Shown here piece after piece: positions 8,706-16,960 of a DNA stretch of 57,852 bases. Both the position numbers and the translations under genes were made by a program. The DNA is from Amycolatopsis tucumanensis. Lineage in GTDB: Bacteria > Actinomycetota > Actinomycetes > Mycobacteriales > Pseudonocardiaceae. Below the pieces are notes generated by a model that was not told where the DNA came from, searched no databases, and saw nothing but the letters and a program-made list of their open reading frames with translations. Position 1 is the stretch's first letter. The number at the start of each line of letters is the position of its first letter. The DNA lies in the NCBI RefSeq assembly GCF_021654135.1, contig NZ_JAKGSD010000052.1:1169-59020 (forward strand), in the 5' to 3' direction.

Positions 8706-9204
8706 GGGGGAGCTGGTTGCTGGGGCCCCCGCGGTGGCGCGGTGCGGTGTGGAGTGGAGTGGCGGGTTGCTGGGGCGGACTGCGCCGCGAAGCGTTGGGG
8801 ACTGGGGTGCACTGTGCCGCAAACCAGCGCGGGGCTGCGGTGCACTGGCCGCGAAGCGGCAGGAGGCTGCGGTGGGCGGGCGAGTGCGGCGCGGCGAGGA
8901 CCAGGCCGCGGAGCGGCGGTCCGCTGAGGCGCGCGATTCCGCGAGACCGGACTGGCGCGACGGCAGCTGCTGCCGAGGCAACCAGGCGCTGCGCCGCGAA
9001 GCGACCGCCCGCCCGGTGGGCGGGCGCGGAAGCCCGGCACGCCGGTAGCGGGGGCTGCCGGGGCAACCAGCCGGGGTGCGGCGAGGGGGCTGCCGCGGGG
9101 AACGTGGCTCGGCGGCAGCTTCCGCAACCCCGGCCAAGCGGGGCGTGCCGATCCCCACGACAGGCACGCCCGCTCACCTACCCCGCGGGGACGCGTCCGC
9201 TCGC
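8706..9204. other. 499-bp gene-free stretch with scattered short repeats
   Basis: No gene is supported on either strand; the open frames are GC shadows. The 13-mer GCGCCGCGAAGCG occurs exactly at 8782-8794 and 8991-9003, with close variants at about 8848 and 8905, and GGTGCACTG occurs twice. The pattern looks like decayed dispersed repeats between two convergent transcription units. Confidence 0.6.
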
Positions 9205-10353
9205 CTAGTCCGCCGGGAGGAACTTCACCGCGTCTGCCCTCGCGGTCGCGGCTCCCGCGGTCAGCGTGACCGCGCTGGACGTGCCTGCCGGGAAGTCCCA
9301 CGTGCCCAGCTTCAGCCAGCCGCCCGTCGTGTAGTCGGCGGTCACCGTGCTTGTCTGTCCGTTGTGGACCACCGTCAGGCGCGCCGCCGAATCAGTCGAC
9401 GGTACCCGGTAGATCCACACGTCGTAGGTCCCACCGGCGCGCAGGTTCGGTCGCCACGTCGCCGTCGAGCCGGGGGTCTGGCTGTACCGCGAGCTGTTCC
9501 CGACCGTGAAGCCGGCCAGGGAGCTGTCCAGCCAGGTGCCGGTCTCCGAGTAGCCGTAGTCGGCCGGCGTGTCGTTGTCGACGTAGTACTCGCGCTGGTA
9601 GTACCGCACGTAGTCGAACTGCGCGGTCGCCGGGAGTTTGCTCTCGTCGACCGTCTCGTACGCGATCGACGTCAGCCAGATGTTCACGTAGTCGTGCGTG
9701 TCGAGGCTCGGCGGGTAGGTCGCGGTGTTCGTCAGCACCCCGTCCACGTAGAAGGCCACCCGGCTTTCGTTCCAGTCGAAGCCGTAGGTGTGCCAGCCCG
9801 CCGAGGTGTCGAAGCCCGGGTTCGTCCACTTGCGACCGACGTCGGTCTTCGTGCCGTCCGGCCGCCACGCGTTGACGCCCTGGCTGATGCTGCCCGGCGC
9901 ACTGGAATTGATCTCGGACTGGTCGATCTCGGTGCGCCGGTCGGGGTTGAACGTCGTGCTCCCGTCACCGGCCATCGCCCAGAACGACGTGTGCCAGCCG
10001 GATCCCACGGGCGTCTTCGCGCGCGTCTCGTAGTACCCGTAGCGGAAGGACTGCTTGCTCACCACACCGCCCGCGGTGTAGGCGTAACTGCCGACCTGCT
10101 CCTTGCGCAGGTTCAGCGTCAGCACGCCACCGCCCTCCGTGACGTTCGCGGGCAGCTGTGCGCTCTTCACCTTCTGATCGGTGCGGTAGTTCCACTTGGC
10201 GCTGTCCACTGTGGAGTCGTTGAACTCGTCGCTGAAGACCAGTGTGTAGCCGGATCCGGCTGGGGTGGTGACCGGGCCGGCCGCCACCGCGGCCGGAGCG
10301 GTCACCAGCGCGGCCGCGACCAGCACGGCGGGGACGAGTGCGTACCTCGGCAT
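9205..10353 (-). CDS. Secreted GH16 beta-glucanase with golvesin-like C-terminal domain
   Basis: A 382-aa exported endoglucanase of glycoside hydrolase family 16. The signal peptide spans about 1-25 with an AVAAG cleavage site. The catalytic motif E-x-D-x-x-E is present as TEIDQSEI (E142, D144, E147). Residues about 255-382 form a beta-rich domain (YSETGTWLDSS, WRPNLRAGGTYDVW) like the golvesin C-terminal module, probably carbohydrate-binding. AAGGAG lies 8 nt before the ATG. It is last in the epimerase-MHS-transporter direction, 28 bp after the transporter, so it may supply oligosaccharides to that locus. Laminarinase versus lichenase activity cannot be told. Confidence 0.9.
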   Translation of the reverse strand: MPRYALVPAVLVAAALVTAPAAVAAGPVTTPAGSGYTLVFSDEFNDSTVDSAKWNYRTDQKVKSAQLPANVTEGGGVLTLNLRKEQVGSYAYTAGGVVSKQSFRYGYYETRAKTPVGSGWHTSFWAMAGDGSTTFNPDRRTEIDQSEINSSAPGSISQGVNAWRPDGTKTDVGRKWTNPGFDTSAGWHTYGFDWNESRVAFYVDGVLTNTATYPPSLDTHDYVNIWLTSIAYETVDESKLPATAQFDYVRYYQREYYVDNDTPADYGYSETGTWLDSSLAGFTVGNSSRYSQTPGSTATWRPNLRAGGTYDVWIYRVPSTDSAARLTVVHNGQTSTVTADYTTGGWLKLGTWDFPAGTSSAVTLTAGAATARADAVKFLPAD

Positions 10354-10381
10354 TGAGGGTTCTCCTTGACCGGTGGGGACT

Positions 10382-11698
10382 TCAGGCCACGGCGCGGGCC
10401 TTGGGCCCGGCCGTCTCCCGCACGACCCGCAGGACGGTGACCAGCGTGATCGTGGCGGTGAGCATCACGTAGAACGCGGGCGAGAGCCGGTAGCCGCTGG
10501 CCGAGATCAGCCAGGTGGCGATGTAGGGCGCCGTGCCGCCGAACAGCGACACCGCGATGTTGTACGGGATCGCGATCGCGCCGGAGCGGATGCGCGGCGG
10601 GAACAGCTCGGCCATGGTCGCCGACACCGCACCGTCGTAGGCGGCGATCAGCAGGCCGAGCACGACCATGCCGAGGATCGCCAGGAACTCGTTGCCCAGC
10701 GACATCAGCAGCAGGGAGGGCCAGGTCAGCAGGATGAACCCGGCTGTGCCGGCGATCAGCAGCGGGCGGCGGCCGATCCGGTCGGACAGCGCGCCGGCGA
10801 ACGGCACCGCCACCGCGACCACCGCCAGGCACACCGTGGAGGCGACGAACGACTGCACCTTCGTGAAGTGCAGCGTGGTCTGCAGGTAGCTGGGCATGAA
10901 CGTCTGCAGCGTCCAGTGCGCGACACCCTTGATCACGACCAGCCCGGCCAGCACCAGCATCGCCTTGCCGCCGGTGCGGAAGGTTTCCCGCACCGGGCTC
11001 TCGGTGACCTCGCCCCTGGCCTCCAGCTCGCGGAACTCCGGCGTGTCCTGCAGCTTGAGCCGCAGGTAGAGACCGGCCAGGCCGAGCGGCAGCGCGAGCA
11101 GGAACGGCAGCCGCCACGCCCACGAGGTCATCGTCGCGTCCCCGAACGACGCGGTCAGCAGCAACGCCAGTCCCGAGCCGAAGACGAACGCGGCGAACCC
11201 GAAGGTGTCGGCGAAGCTGGAGAAGAACCCGCGCCGGTTCGGCGGCGCGTACTCGTACAGCACCGTCACCGCGCTGGACGTCTCGCCGCCCGCCGCGAAA
11301 CCCTGCACCAGCCGGGCGACGACGAGCAGCAGCGGGGCGAGCGCGCCGACCACGTCGTACGTCGGCAGCACACCGATCGCGAAAGTCGCCAGCGACGTGG
11401 TGAGCACGACGATCGCGAGCACCCGCTGGCGCCCGATCCGGTCGGCCAGCGGCCCGAAGAACAACCCGCCCAGCGGCCGGATCACGAACCCGGCGGCGAA
11501 CACCGCGAACGTCGACAGCAGGGCCGCCGTCGGGTCGCCCGCGGCGAAGAAGTTCGCGGCGATGACGGTCGACAGGGTGCCGTAGATACCCATGTCGAAC
11601 CATTCCACGAAGTGGCCGGCACCCGCGGCCAGCAGCACTTTCCGGCGGGGCACCTGGCCGGTGCTCACGGTTTCGGGCACAGCGACCTGTTCAGACAT
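10382..11698 (-). CDS. MFS transporter, metabolite:proton symporter (MHS) family
   Basis: A 438-aa membrane protein with about 12 hydrophobic helices and two copies of the MFS loop signature (GPLADRIGRQR about 82-92, SDRIGRRPL about 283). The N-terminal GAGHFVEWFDMGIYG and RPLGGLFFG segments are typical of the MHS subfamily that takes up organic acids, sugar acids or betaine. It lies between the epimerase (32 bp upstream) and GH16 (28 bp downstream). With the divergent dehydratase and DapA-like genes, uptake of a sugar acid is the likely role. Confidence 0.88.
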   Translation of the reverse strand: MSEQVAVPETVSTGQVPRRKVLLAAGAGHFVEWFDMGIYGTLSTVIAANFFAAGDPTAALLSTFAVFAAGFVIRPLGGLFFGPLADRIGRQRVLAIVVLTTSLATFAIGVLPTYDVVGALAPLLLVVARLVQGFAAGGETSSAVTVLYEYAPPNRRGFFSSFADTFGFAAFVFGSGLALLLTASFGDATMTSWAWRLPFLLALPLGLAGLYLRLKLQDTPEFRELEARGEVTESPVRETFRTGGKAMLVLAGLVVIKGVAHWTLQTFMPSYLQTTLHFTKVQSFVASTVCLAVVAVAVPFAGALSDRIGRRPLLIAGTAGFILLTWPSLLLMSLGNEFLAILGMVVLGLLIAAYDGAVSATMAELFPPRIRSGAIAIPYNIAVSLFGGTAPYIATWLISASGYRLSPAFYVMLTATITLVTVLRVVRETAGPKARAVA

Positions 11699-11729
11699 GA
11701 CGACCTCGTTGTCCGTGTCGGAGTGGGGA

Positions 11730-12662
11730 TCAGCGGAGTTCCGCTTCCGCGATCATGCGGGAGACGGGAAATTCGACGGTGAAGCCGAGCAGTTTGCGCG
11801 CCTTCGCGTTGGACGTCGTGTAGTGCACCGCGGGACCGGGCAGGGACACGTCCTCATAGTCCAGTCCGGCGCGGCGCGCCAGTTCCGGGACCAGCCAGTC
11901 GAAATCGACCGAGTCGTCCGCGCCGAGACCGATCACTTCGCCGTCGAGACCGGGGGTTTCCACGGCGGCGACCACACCGGCCGCCAGGTCGCGGGTGTCC
12001 AGGATGCCCATCCGGAAGGGCGTCCCGTCCTCGCCGCGCGAGAGCACGAGCTTGGTCGTGCCGTCGTCGTGTGGTTCGAGCGCCGCGACTGCGGCCGCGT
12101 TGCCGAACGCCCGCTGCTGCTCGATCTTGCGGTGCAGGAAGAACCTCGGCCCGGAGAAGAAGCTGTCGCGGTCCAGCAGCTCGGCGGCGTCCTGGAAGTG
12201 GGAGAACCGCAGCACCACCGCCTCCAGCCCGCGGGTGCGGCGGTAGAAGTCCACGGTGTCCTCGGCGAGCTTCTTCGTCAGCCCGTACGCGCTCGTCGGC
12301 GCGCGCGGGTGGTCCTCGTCGAGCGGCTGGTACACGGGTTTGCCCTCGGGGTAGACCTCGCCCGTGCTGGCGAGCACGAGCTTCGCGCCCGCCAGAGCCG
12401 CCGCTTCGGCCACGTTCGCGGTGCCGAGCACGTTGGTCTCGAACAGCGCCGCGTCGTCGGCCCGTTGCCAGGACATCCGGGCGGCCAGGTGCACCACCAC
12501 GTCCGCGCCGCCGCAGGCCGAGATCAGACCGTCCCGATCGGACAGTGGCAGACTGACCGGCGGCGCGACATCGATCGGCACCACCGTGTGGCCGCGTTCT
12601 TCGAGCCGTCCGGTCAGCGTGCGGCCGAGCCGTCCCGCGGCCCCGGTGACGGCGATCCTCAC
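11730..12662 (-). CDS. NAD-dependent epimerase/dehydratase family (uronate-dehydrogenase-like?)
   Basis: An extended SDR of 310 aa with N-terminal TGAAGRLGRTL nucleotide loop (about 6-16), VVHLAAR, a Ser in LASTGEVYPEG and the YGLTKK catalytic Tyr/Lys pair (about 135-140). The GTG start at 12662 overlaps the IclR stop (GTGA), so it is translationally coupled to its regulator. The neighbourhood (sugar-acid dehydratase, DapA-like, MHS transporter) suggests oxidation or epimerisation of a sugar or uronic acid. Uronate dehydrogenases are usually shorter (about 265 aa), so the exact reaction is open. Confidence 0.82.
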   Translation of the reverse strand: MRIAVTGAAGRLGRTLTGRLEERGHTVVPIDVAPPVSLPLSDRDGLISACGGADVVVHLAARMSWQRADDAALFETNVLGTANVAEAAALAGAKLVLASTGEVYPEGKPVYQPLDEDHPRAPTSAYGLTKKLAEDTVDFYRRTRGLEAVVLRFSHFQDAAELLDRDSFFSGPRFFLHRKIEQQRAFGNAAAVAALEPHDDGTTKLVLSRGEDGTPFRMGILDTRDLAAGVVAAVETPGLDGEVIGLGADDSVDFDWLVPELARRAGLDYEDVSLPGPAVHYTTSNAKARKLLGFTVEFPVSRMIAEAELR

Positions 12663-13462
12663 CGCACCTCCCGCACGGGCGTGTGCACCGGGCCGAGGTA
12701 GCCGAGGCCGATGCTCACGCTGTCGGCCGCCTCGACGATGGTGCGCCCCAGATCGGCCTCCCGCTCGTCGAGCGCGATCGCGGACAGCGCACCGGACAGC
12801 GAGATCGCGGCGACGACCGCGCCGGTGTGGTCCCGCACCGGCGCGGCGATGCACGCGCGGCCCAGCGCCAGCTCCTCGATCTCGGTCGAGTAGCCGCGGC
12901 TCGCGATCCGCGCGAGGTCCGCGTCGAGCGCCTCGAACGTCGTGATGGTGTGCCCGGTGAAGCCGTGCAGCGGCTCCGGACCCAGCAGTTCCCGGCGCTG
13001 TTCCGGCGACAGGCCCAGCAGCAGGCTCTTGCCCATCGCCGTGGCGTGCAGCGGGTTGCGCTGCCCCATCAGCGAAAACGACTTCTGCGCCAGCTGGCCT
13101 TCGACGTTGAGCAGGTAGAACAGCTCGGCACCGCGGCGCACCGCGACGTTCGCGCCGAGACCCAGCTCCCACGCCAGCCGCTGCGCGACCGGACGTGCCT
13201 GCCGGTAGATCGGGTCGTTGTTGAGCGCGATGCCGGCCATCGTCAGCACCGCCGGGCCGAGCTCGTAGAGCTGGCTCACCGGGTCGCGGCGGACCAGGTC
13301 GACCGACTCCAGCGTCGCGAGCAGCCGGGACGTGGTGGAGATGCCCAGCCCGACCTCGGCCGCGACATCCGACACCCGCAGCGCGGGCCGGCCGAGGGTG
13401 AAGGCGTTCAGCACGGCCGAGGCCCGCTCCACGCTCTGATTGCCACCGCTTTCGGAAACCAT
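12659..13462 (-). CDS. IclR-family transcriptional regulator
   Basis: A 267-aa regulator with an N-terminal winged helix-turn-helix (LRVSDVAAEVGLGISTTSRL, about residues 27-46) and a C-terminal IclR effector domain containing NPLHATAMGKSLL and CIAAPVRDHTGAVVAAISL. The ATG at 13462 was chosen over upstream starts because the family begins shortly before the HTH. It is divergent from the dehydratase operon. The 58-bp gap holds nested inverted repeats that make an obvious operator, so it probably controls both directions in response to a sugar-acid ligand. Confidence 0.9.
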   Translation of the reverse strand: MVSESGGNQSVERASAVLNAFTLGRPALRVSDVAAEVGLGISTTSRLLATLESVDLVRRDPVSQLYELGPAVLTMAGIALNNDPIYRQARPVAQRLAWELGLGANVAVRRGAELFYLLNVEGQLAQKSFSLMGQRNPLHATAMGKSLLLGLSPEQRRELLGPEPLHGFTGHTITTFEALDADLARIASRGYSTEIEELALGRACIAAPVRDHTGAVVAAISLSGALSAIALDEREADLGRTIVEAADSVSIGLGYLGPVHTPVREVR

Positions 13463-13473
13463 GGCACGAAGTA

Positions 13474-13511
13474 TGCGGAGGCTTTGCACATTCCGCAAGT
13501 CCCGTGCAAAG
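13474..13511. promoter_or_regulatory. Nested inverted repeats, candidate IclR operator
   Basis: CTTTGCAC (13482-13489) and GTGCAAAG (13504-13511) are perfect 8-bp inverted arms. Overlapping them are TGCGGA (13474-13479) and TCCGCA (13492-13497). Both sit in the short divergent gap between the IclR gene and the dehydratase, 10 bp before the dehydratase ATG. Confidence 0.65.
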
Positions 13512-13520
13512 ATTGGCAAC

Positions 13521-14687
13521 ATGCGCATCGCCGAGGTGACGACCTACGTCTTGAAGCTGTCCGGTCCACAGGCCTACCTGGGGAAGCTGGAGGACGGCAG
13601 CGAGCTGAGCGAGGACCGCGGCTACGTCGTGCGCGAGCCGTGGCGCAGCCTCTACTCCGGCCGGTTCGAGACGATGCTCGTCCGCGTCACCGCCGAGGAC
13701 GGCACCACCGGCTGGGGCGAGGCGCTGGCGCCGGTCGCCCCCGAGGTTCCCGCGGCGATCGTCGACCGGATGCTCGCCGGGTGGCTGACCGGCCGGGAGA
13801 TCACCGGCGTCCGCCCGCTCTGGCTCGGCCTGCGGGACCTGATGCGTGAGCGCGGGCACCTGGTCGGGCACCAGGCCGACGCGCTGGCCGCGGTCGACAT
13901 CGCGCTGTGGGACCTCTACGGCAAGCTGACCGGGCTTTCGGTGGCCGACCTGCTCGGCGGCGCGGTGCGCACGCACGTCCCGGCCTACATCTCCGGCCTC
14001 GCCCGCTCCACCGACGCCGAGCGCGCCGCACTGGCCGCGGACTGGGTCACCAAGGGGGCGAGCCTGGTCAAACTGGCCCTGGGCAAGCGGATCGAGGCGG
14101 ATCTGGCCACCTTCGACGCGGTCGCCGAGGCCGCGCCGTCGATGCGGATCGCGGTCGACGCGCACTGGGCGTACCGGATCGGCGAGGCCGTCGAACTGGG
14201 CCAGGAGCTGGACCGGCGCAAGGCGCTGTTCTTCGAGGCGCCCCTGGTGCCCGAGGACGTCGACGGGCACGCCGAGCTGGCCAGGCGCATCCGCACGCCG
14301 GTCGCGGTCGGCGAGGCCATGCGCAACCGCTACGAGTTCGCCGACTGGCTCGGCCGCCGCGCACTGCGCCTGGCGCAGCCGGACGTGGCGCGCACCGGCA
14401 TCACCGAGGCGATGTCGATCGCGGAACTCGCGTCGGCCCACCACGTGCCGGTGGCCTGCCACCACTCGGTCGGCCTCGGCATCGCGCTCGCCGCCGGGAT
14501 CCACGTGTCCGCGGCCAGCGCGGACACGCCGTTCTTCGAGTACCAGCCGGACACCGTCCCGGTCGCGCAGAGCATCCTGCGCACCCCGCTGACCGCCGGG
14601 CCGACGGGGTTCGCCGTGCCCACCGGGCCGGGGCTGGGCATCGACGTCGACGCCGACCTGATCACCGAACTCGCGAAGGAGAACTGA
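13521..14687 (+). CDS. Enolase-superfamily sugar-acid dehydratase (mandelate racemase subgroup)
   Basis: A 388-aa enzyme. Metal ligands are seen in IAVDAHWAY (Asp), FFEAPLVPED (Glu) and VAVGEAM (Glu). The Asp-His dyad of the mandelate racemase subgroup is seen in LAQPDVARTG and VACHHSVG. The usual KxK base motif reads K-L-A in SLVKLALG, so the second Lys is missing. Likely reaction: dehydration of an aldonic or aldaric acid to a 2-keto-3-deoxy acid, which the DapA-like enzyme 3 bp downstream would process. The specific sugar (galactarate, fuconate, arabinonate types) cannot be fixed. Confidence 0.83.
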   Translation: MRIAEVTTYVLKLSGPQAYLGKLEDGSELSEDRGYVVREPWRSLYSGRFETMLVRVTAEDGTTGWGEALAPVAPEVPAAIVDRMLAGWLTGREITGVRPLWLGLRDLMRERGHLVGHQADALAAVDIALWDLYGKLTGLSVADLLGGAVRTHVPAYISGLARSTDAERAALAADWVTKGASLVKLALGKRIEADLATFDAVAEAAPSMRIAVDAHWAYRIGEAVELGQELDRRKALFFEAPLVPEDVDGHAELARRIRTPVAVGEAMRNRYEFADWLGRRALRLAQPDVARTGITEAMSIAELASAHHVPVACHHSVGLGIALAAGIHVSAASADTPFFEYQPDTVPVAQSILRTPLTAGPTGFAVPTGPGLGIDVDADLITELAKEN

Positions 14688-14690
14688 CCC

Positions 14691-15578
14691 GTGCCGGACA
14701 CACCCACCGGTCTCATCCCCATCCTGGCCACGCCGTTCACCGCGGAAGGCGAGCTGGACCTGCCATCGCTGCGGTCGCTGGTGGAGTTCCAGCTCTCCTG
14801 CGGCGTCGACGGGCTCGCCGTGTTCGGCATGGCCAGCGAGGGGTTCGCGCTGACCGCGGCCGAGCGGGAGGTCATCCTGCGCGAGGTGCGGGCGATGACG
14901 TCGTTGCCGGTCGTCGCCGGGGTCAACGGCACCAGCACGGTGACCGCGCTGGAACAGGTCCGCGCCGCGGGTGACGGCGGGGCGGACCAGGTGATGGTGC
15001 TGCCGCCGTTCCTGGCGAAACCGTCGCCGTCGCAGGTCGTCGAGTTCTTCACCGAGGTCGCCGGCGCCGGGGTGCCGGTGATGATCCAGGACGCGCCGGG
15101 CGTGACCGGCGTGCCGGTCGACGTCGCCGCGGTGGCCGCGCTCGCCGGGGTCGAGGGCATCACCTCGATCAAGGTGGAGGCGCCGCCGACACCGTCCAAA
15201 GTGGCCGCGGTGCGCGATGCCGCGGGATTGGCCGTCCTCGGCGGGCAGAACGCGCAGGCGCTGATCGAGGAGTACGACAACGGCGCGGTCGGCACCATGC
15301 CGGCGTGCGAGTTCACCGACTTGCTGCGGTCCATTCTGGACGATCTCGCGGGCGGACGCCGGGCCGAGGCGCGGGCGGAGTTCACCCGGCTCCTGCCGTT
15401 GATCCACCTCGGGGTCCGGCCGGGGCAGGCGTGGGCCGTGCACAAGGAGGTGCTGGTGCGGCGCGGGATCATCCGGACGGCCACCGTGCGGCTGCCCGCC
15501 CGGCCGCTGGAGCCGATCACCGAGAAGGCCCTGACCGAGGTCCTGGACGAGCTGGTGCTGCCGGCGTGGCGCCGGTGA
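14691..15578 (+). CDS. DapA-family lyase/dehydratase (2-keto-3-deoxy-sugar-acid type)
   Basis: A 295-aa TIM-barrel class I aldolase-family protein with Schiff-base lysine in ITSIKVEAP (K161). The catalytic Tyr of DapA (in the YNVP motif) is replaced: the segment reads MIQDAPGVTG, with Gln133 at the Tyr position. This argues against dihydrodipicolinate synthase and for a 2-keto-3-deoxy sugar-acid enzyme such as the L-KDA/KDG dehydratase group. It lies 3 bp after the enolase-type dehydratase and overlaps the SDR start (GTGA), so the three are one operon. Confidence 0.83.
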   Translation: MPDTPTGLIPILATPFTAEGELDLPSLRSLVEFQLSCGVDGLAVFGMASEGFALTAAEREVILREVRAMTSLPVVAGVNGTSTVTALEQVRAAGDGGADQVMVLPPFLAKPSPSQVVEFFTEVAGAGVPVMIQDAPGVTGVPVDVAAVAALAGVEGITSIKVEAPPTPSKVAAVRDAAGLAVLGGQNAQALIEEYDNGAVGTMPACEFTDLLRSILDDLAGGRRAEARAEFTRLLPLIHLGVRPGQAWAVHKEVLVRRGIIRTATVRLPARPLEPITEKALTEVLDELVLPAWRR

Positions 15579-16279
15579 GGGGCGTCCTGGTCGTCGGCGG
15601 CGGCTCGGACATCGGGCGGGCGATCGCCGCGGCGTTCCCGGACGACCACGTGGTCGGCGCCGGGCTGGAGCCGGTGACCGACCCGGCGTTCGGCGAGTAC
15701 GTGGTCGCCGACTGCGCGACACCGGCGGGCGCGGAAGCGGCCGTCGGCGCGCTCGACCGGCTGGACGTGCTGGTGCTGGCGGCGGCGTCCCAACCGGTGG
15801 CGGCCGCCGCGGAAGCGACCGACGAGCAGTGGCGCGCGGCGATCGCGAACACGCTGGACGCGGCGTTCTACCCGGCGCGGGCGGCGCTGCGGGTGATGAC
15901 GGCCGGGAGCAGCATCGTCGCGGTGACGTCGGTGAACGGCTTCCTGGCCGCGCCCGGCCTCCCCGGCTACGCGGCGGCGAAAGCCGGGGTGGACGGGCTG
16001 GTGCGGCAGCTGGCGCTGGAGTACGGCCCGCGCGGGATCCGGGTCAACGCGGTCGCGCCGGGCATGATCGGCTCGGCCGACCTGCCCGCCGTGGCGGAGG
16101 GCTACCCGCTGCGCCGCACCGGCGAGCCGCGCGAGGTCGCCGACGCCGTGGCGTTCCTGGCGTCGGCGCGGGCGTCGTTCGTCACCGGCGTGGTGCTCCC
16201 GGTCGACGGCGGGCTGTCGATCGCCTCGCCCGCCGCGTTCCTGCGGCCGGACCTGCGCGCCCGCTTCCTCCAGGTGTGA
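15575..16279 (+). CDS. SDR-family oxidoreductase
   Basis: A 234-aa classical short-chain dehydrogenase with a compact GGGSDIGRAIA nucleotide loop (about 7-17), Ser in VAVTSVNG, the GYAAAKAG Tyr/Lys site and the IRVNAVAPGMI segment. The GTG start at 15575 overlaps the DapA-like stop by 4 nt. As the third gene of the dehydratase/DapA operon it probably oxidises or reduces a sugar-acid intermediate. The operon ends at a decayed transposase just downstream. Confidence 0.87.
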   Translation: MRGVLVVGGGSDIGRAIAAAFPDDHVVGAGLEPVTDPAFGEYVVADCATPAGAEAAVGALDRLDVLVLAAASQPVAAAAEATDEQWRAAIANTLDAAFYPARAALRVMTAGSSIVAVTSVNGFLAAPGLPGYAAAKAGVDGLVRQLALEYGPRGIRVNAVAPGMIGSADLPAVAEGYPLRRTGEPREVADAVAFLASARASFVTGVVLPVDGGLSIASPAAFLRPDLRARFLQV

Positions 16280-16295
16280 TGTCCAGGGAGGTTGG

Positions 16296-16860
16296 TCAGC
16301 CGGGTGGTGAGAGCACTCGTTCGATGGTGACGCCGCGGGTGGCGAACCAGGTCACCGCGCGGCGCAGCACCGCGGTGGCGGTGACAGCGGTTTCGTCGGC
16401 GTGGATCTCGGCGTAGGCCACGCGGGACTGGTCGTCGAGCACGGTGTGCACGAACGCGGTCACGATCTTGGGGTTGCGGTAGGAGTTGCGGGGCTTGTCT
16501 GGTGTCGCGGCCCGGTTGCGGTCGCCTTGGGCGCGGCCGACGAACCGGTGTCCGCCGCCGCCGGGAACGTTGCCGAACTTGGCGACATCAACATGGCTCA
16601 GCGCGCCGGGGTGATCGTGTTCGTAGCGGCTCGCCGGTGACCCGGTCGATCCGGGCCAGGCGGTTGATCCGGCAACGCACCAGCACCGCGTGCACGGTGG
16701 AGGCGGGCAGGCCGAGCCGGCCGGCGATCTGGACCGGGCCCAGCCGGCGGCGCCAGCGCTGCGGTGCAGGTCCAGCCCTGTTCGACAATCAGGCGCGCGA
16801 GCCGGAGCCGGGTGCCTGGCGTCAGGGTGGGACACGAAGGCCTCCGGTGGGTGATGTGGT
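16296..16860 (-). pseudogene. Decayed IS481-family transposase fragment
   Basis: Pieces of an IS481 transposase lie in three frames. A start-proximal TRLRLARLIVEQGW is followed by QIAGRLGLPASTVHAVLVR (HTH region) in a second frame. A third frame carries GALSHVDVAKFGNVPGGGG through RVAYAEIHADE to GVTIERVLS. Only the first Asp of the DDE triad (HVD) survives; the frame stops before the usual TDNG. There are two frameshifts, an apparent internal deletion and loss of the C-terminus, so it is inactive. Confidence 0.85.
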
Positions 16861-16895
16861 TCCACGACAGCTCCACCTCACATCCGGAGGCCTTC
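16836..16895. repeat. 12-bp inverted repeat at the transposase 5' end
   Basis: GAAGGCCTCCGG (16836-16847) and CCGGAGGCCTTC (16884-16895) are perfect inverted arms separated by 36 bp. They may be part of the IS terminal region or a hairpin; no matching copy is visible at the other, truncated end. Confidence 0.7.
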
Positions 16896-16960
16896 ACCTG
16901 TCTGCACGACAGGCCGTCACCGGTCACCTCGAATCGGAACAACGTCCTTGGACATCACAG

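Noticed and set aside
8489..9208. 239-aa frame downstream of the rhodanese
   Set aside because: Overlaps the rhodanese in another frame and continues through short repeats; no domain.
14691..15578. Dihydrodipicolinate synthase (lysine biosynthesis)
   Set aside because: The catalytic Tyr is missing and the context is a sugar-acid operon.
11730..15722. 1330-aa minus-strand open frame
   Set aside because: Only its last 310 residues (epimerase) are real. The rest is antisense shadow of the IclR, dehydratase and DapA-like genes, with Arg/Gly/Pro low-complexity composition.
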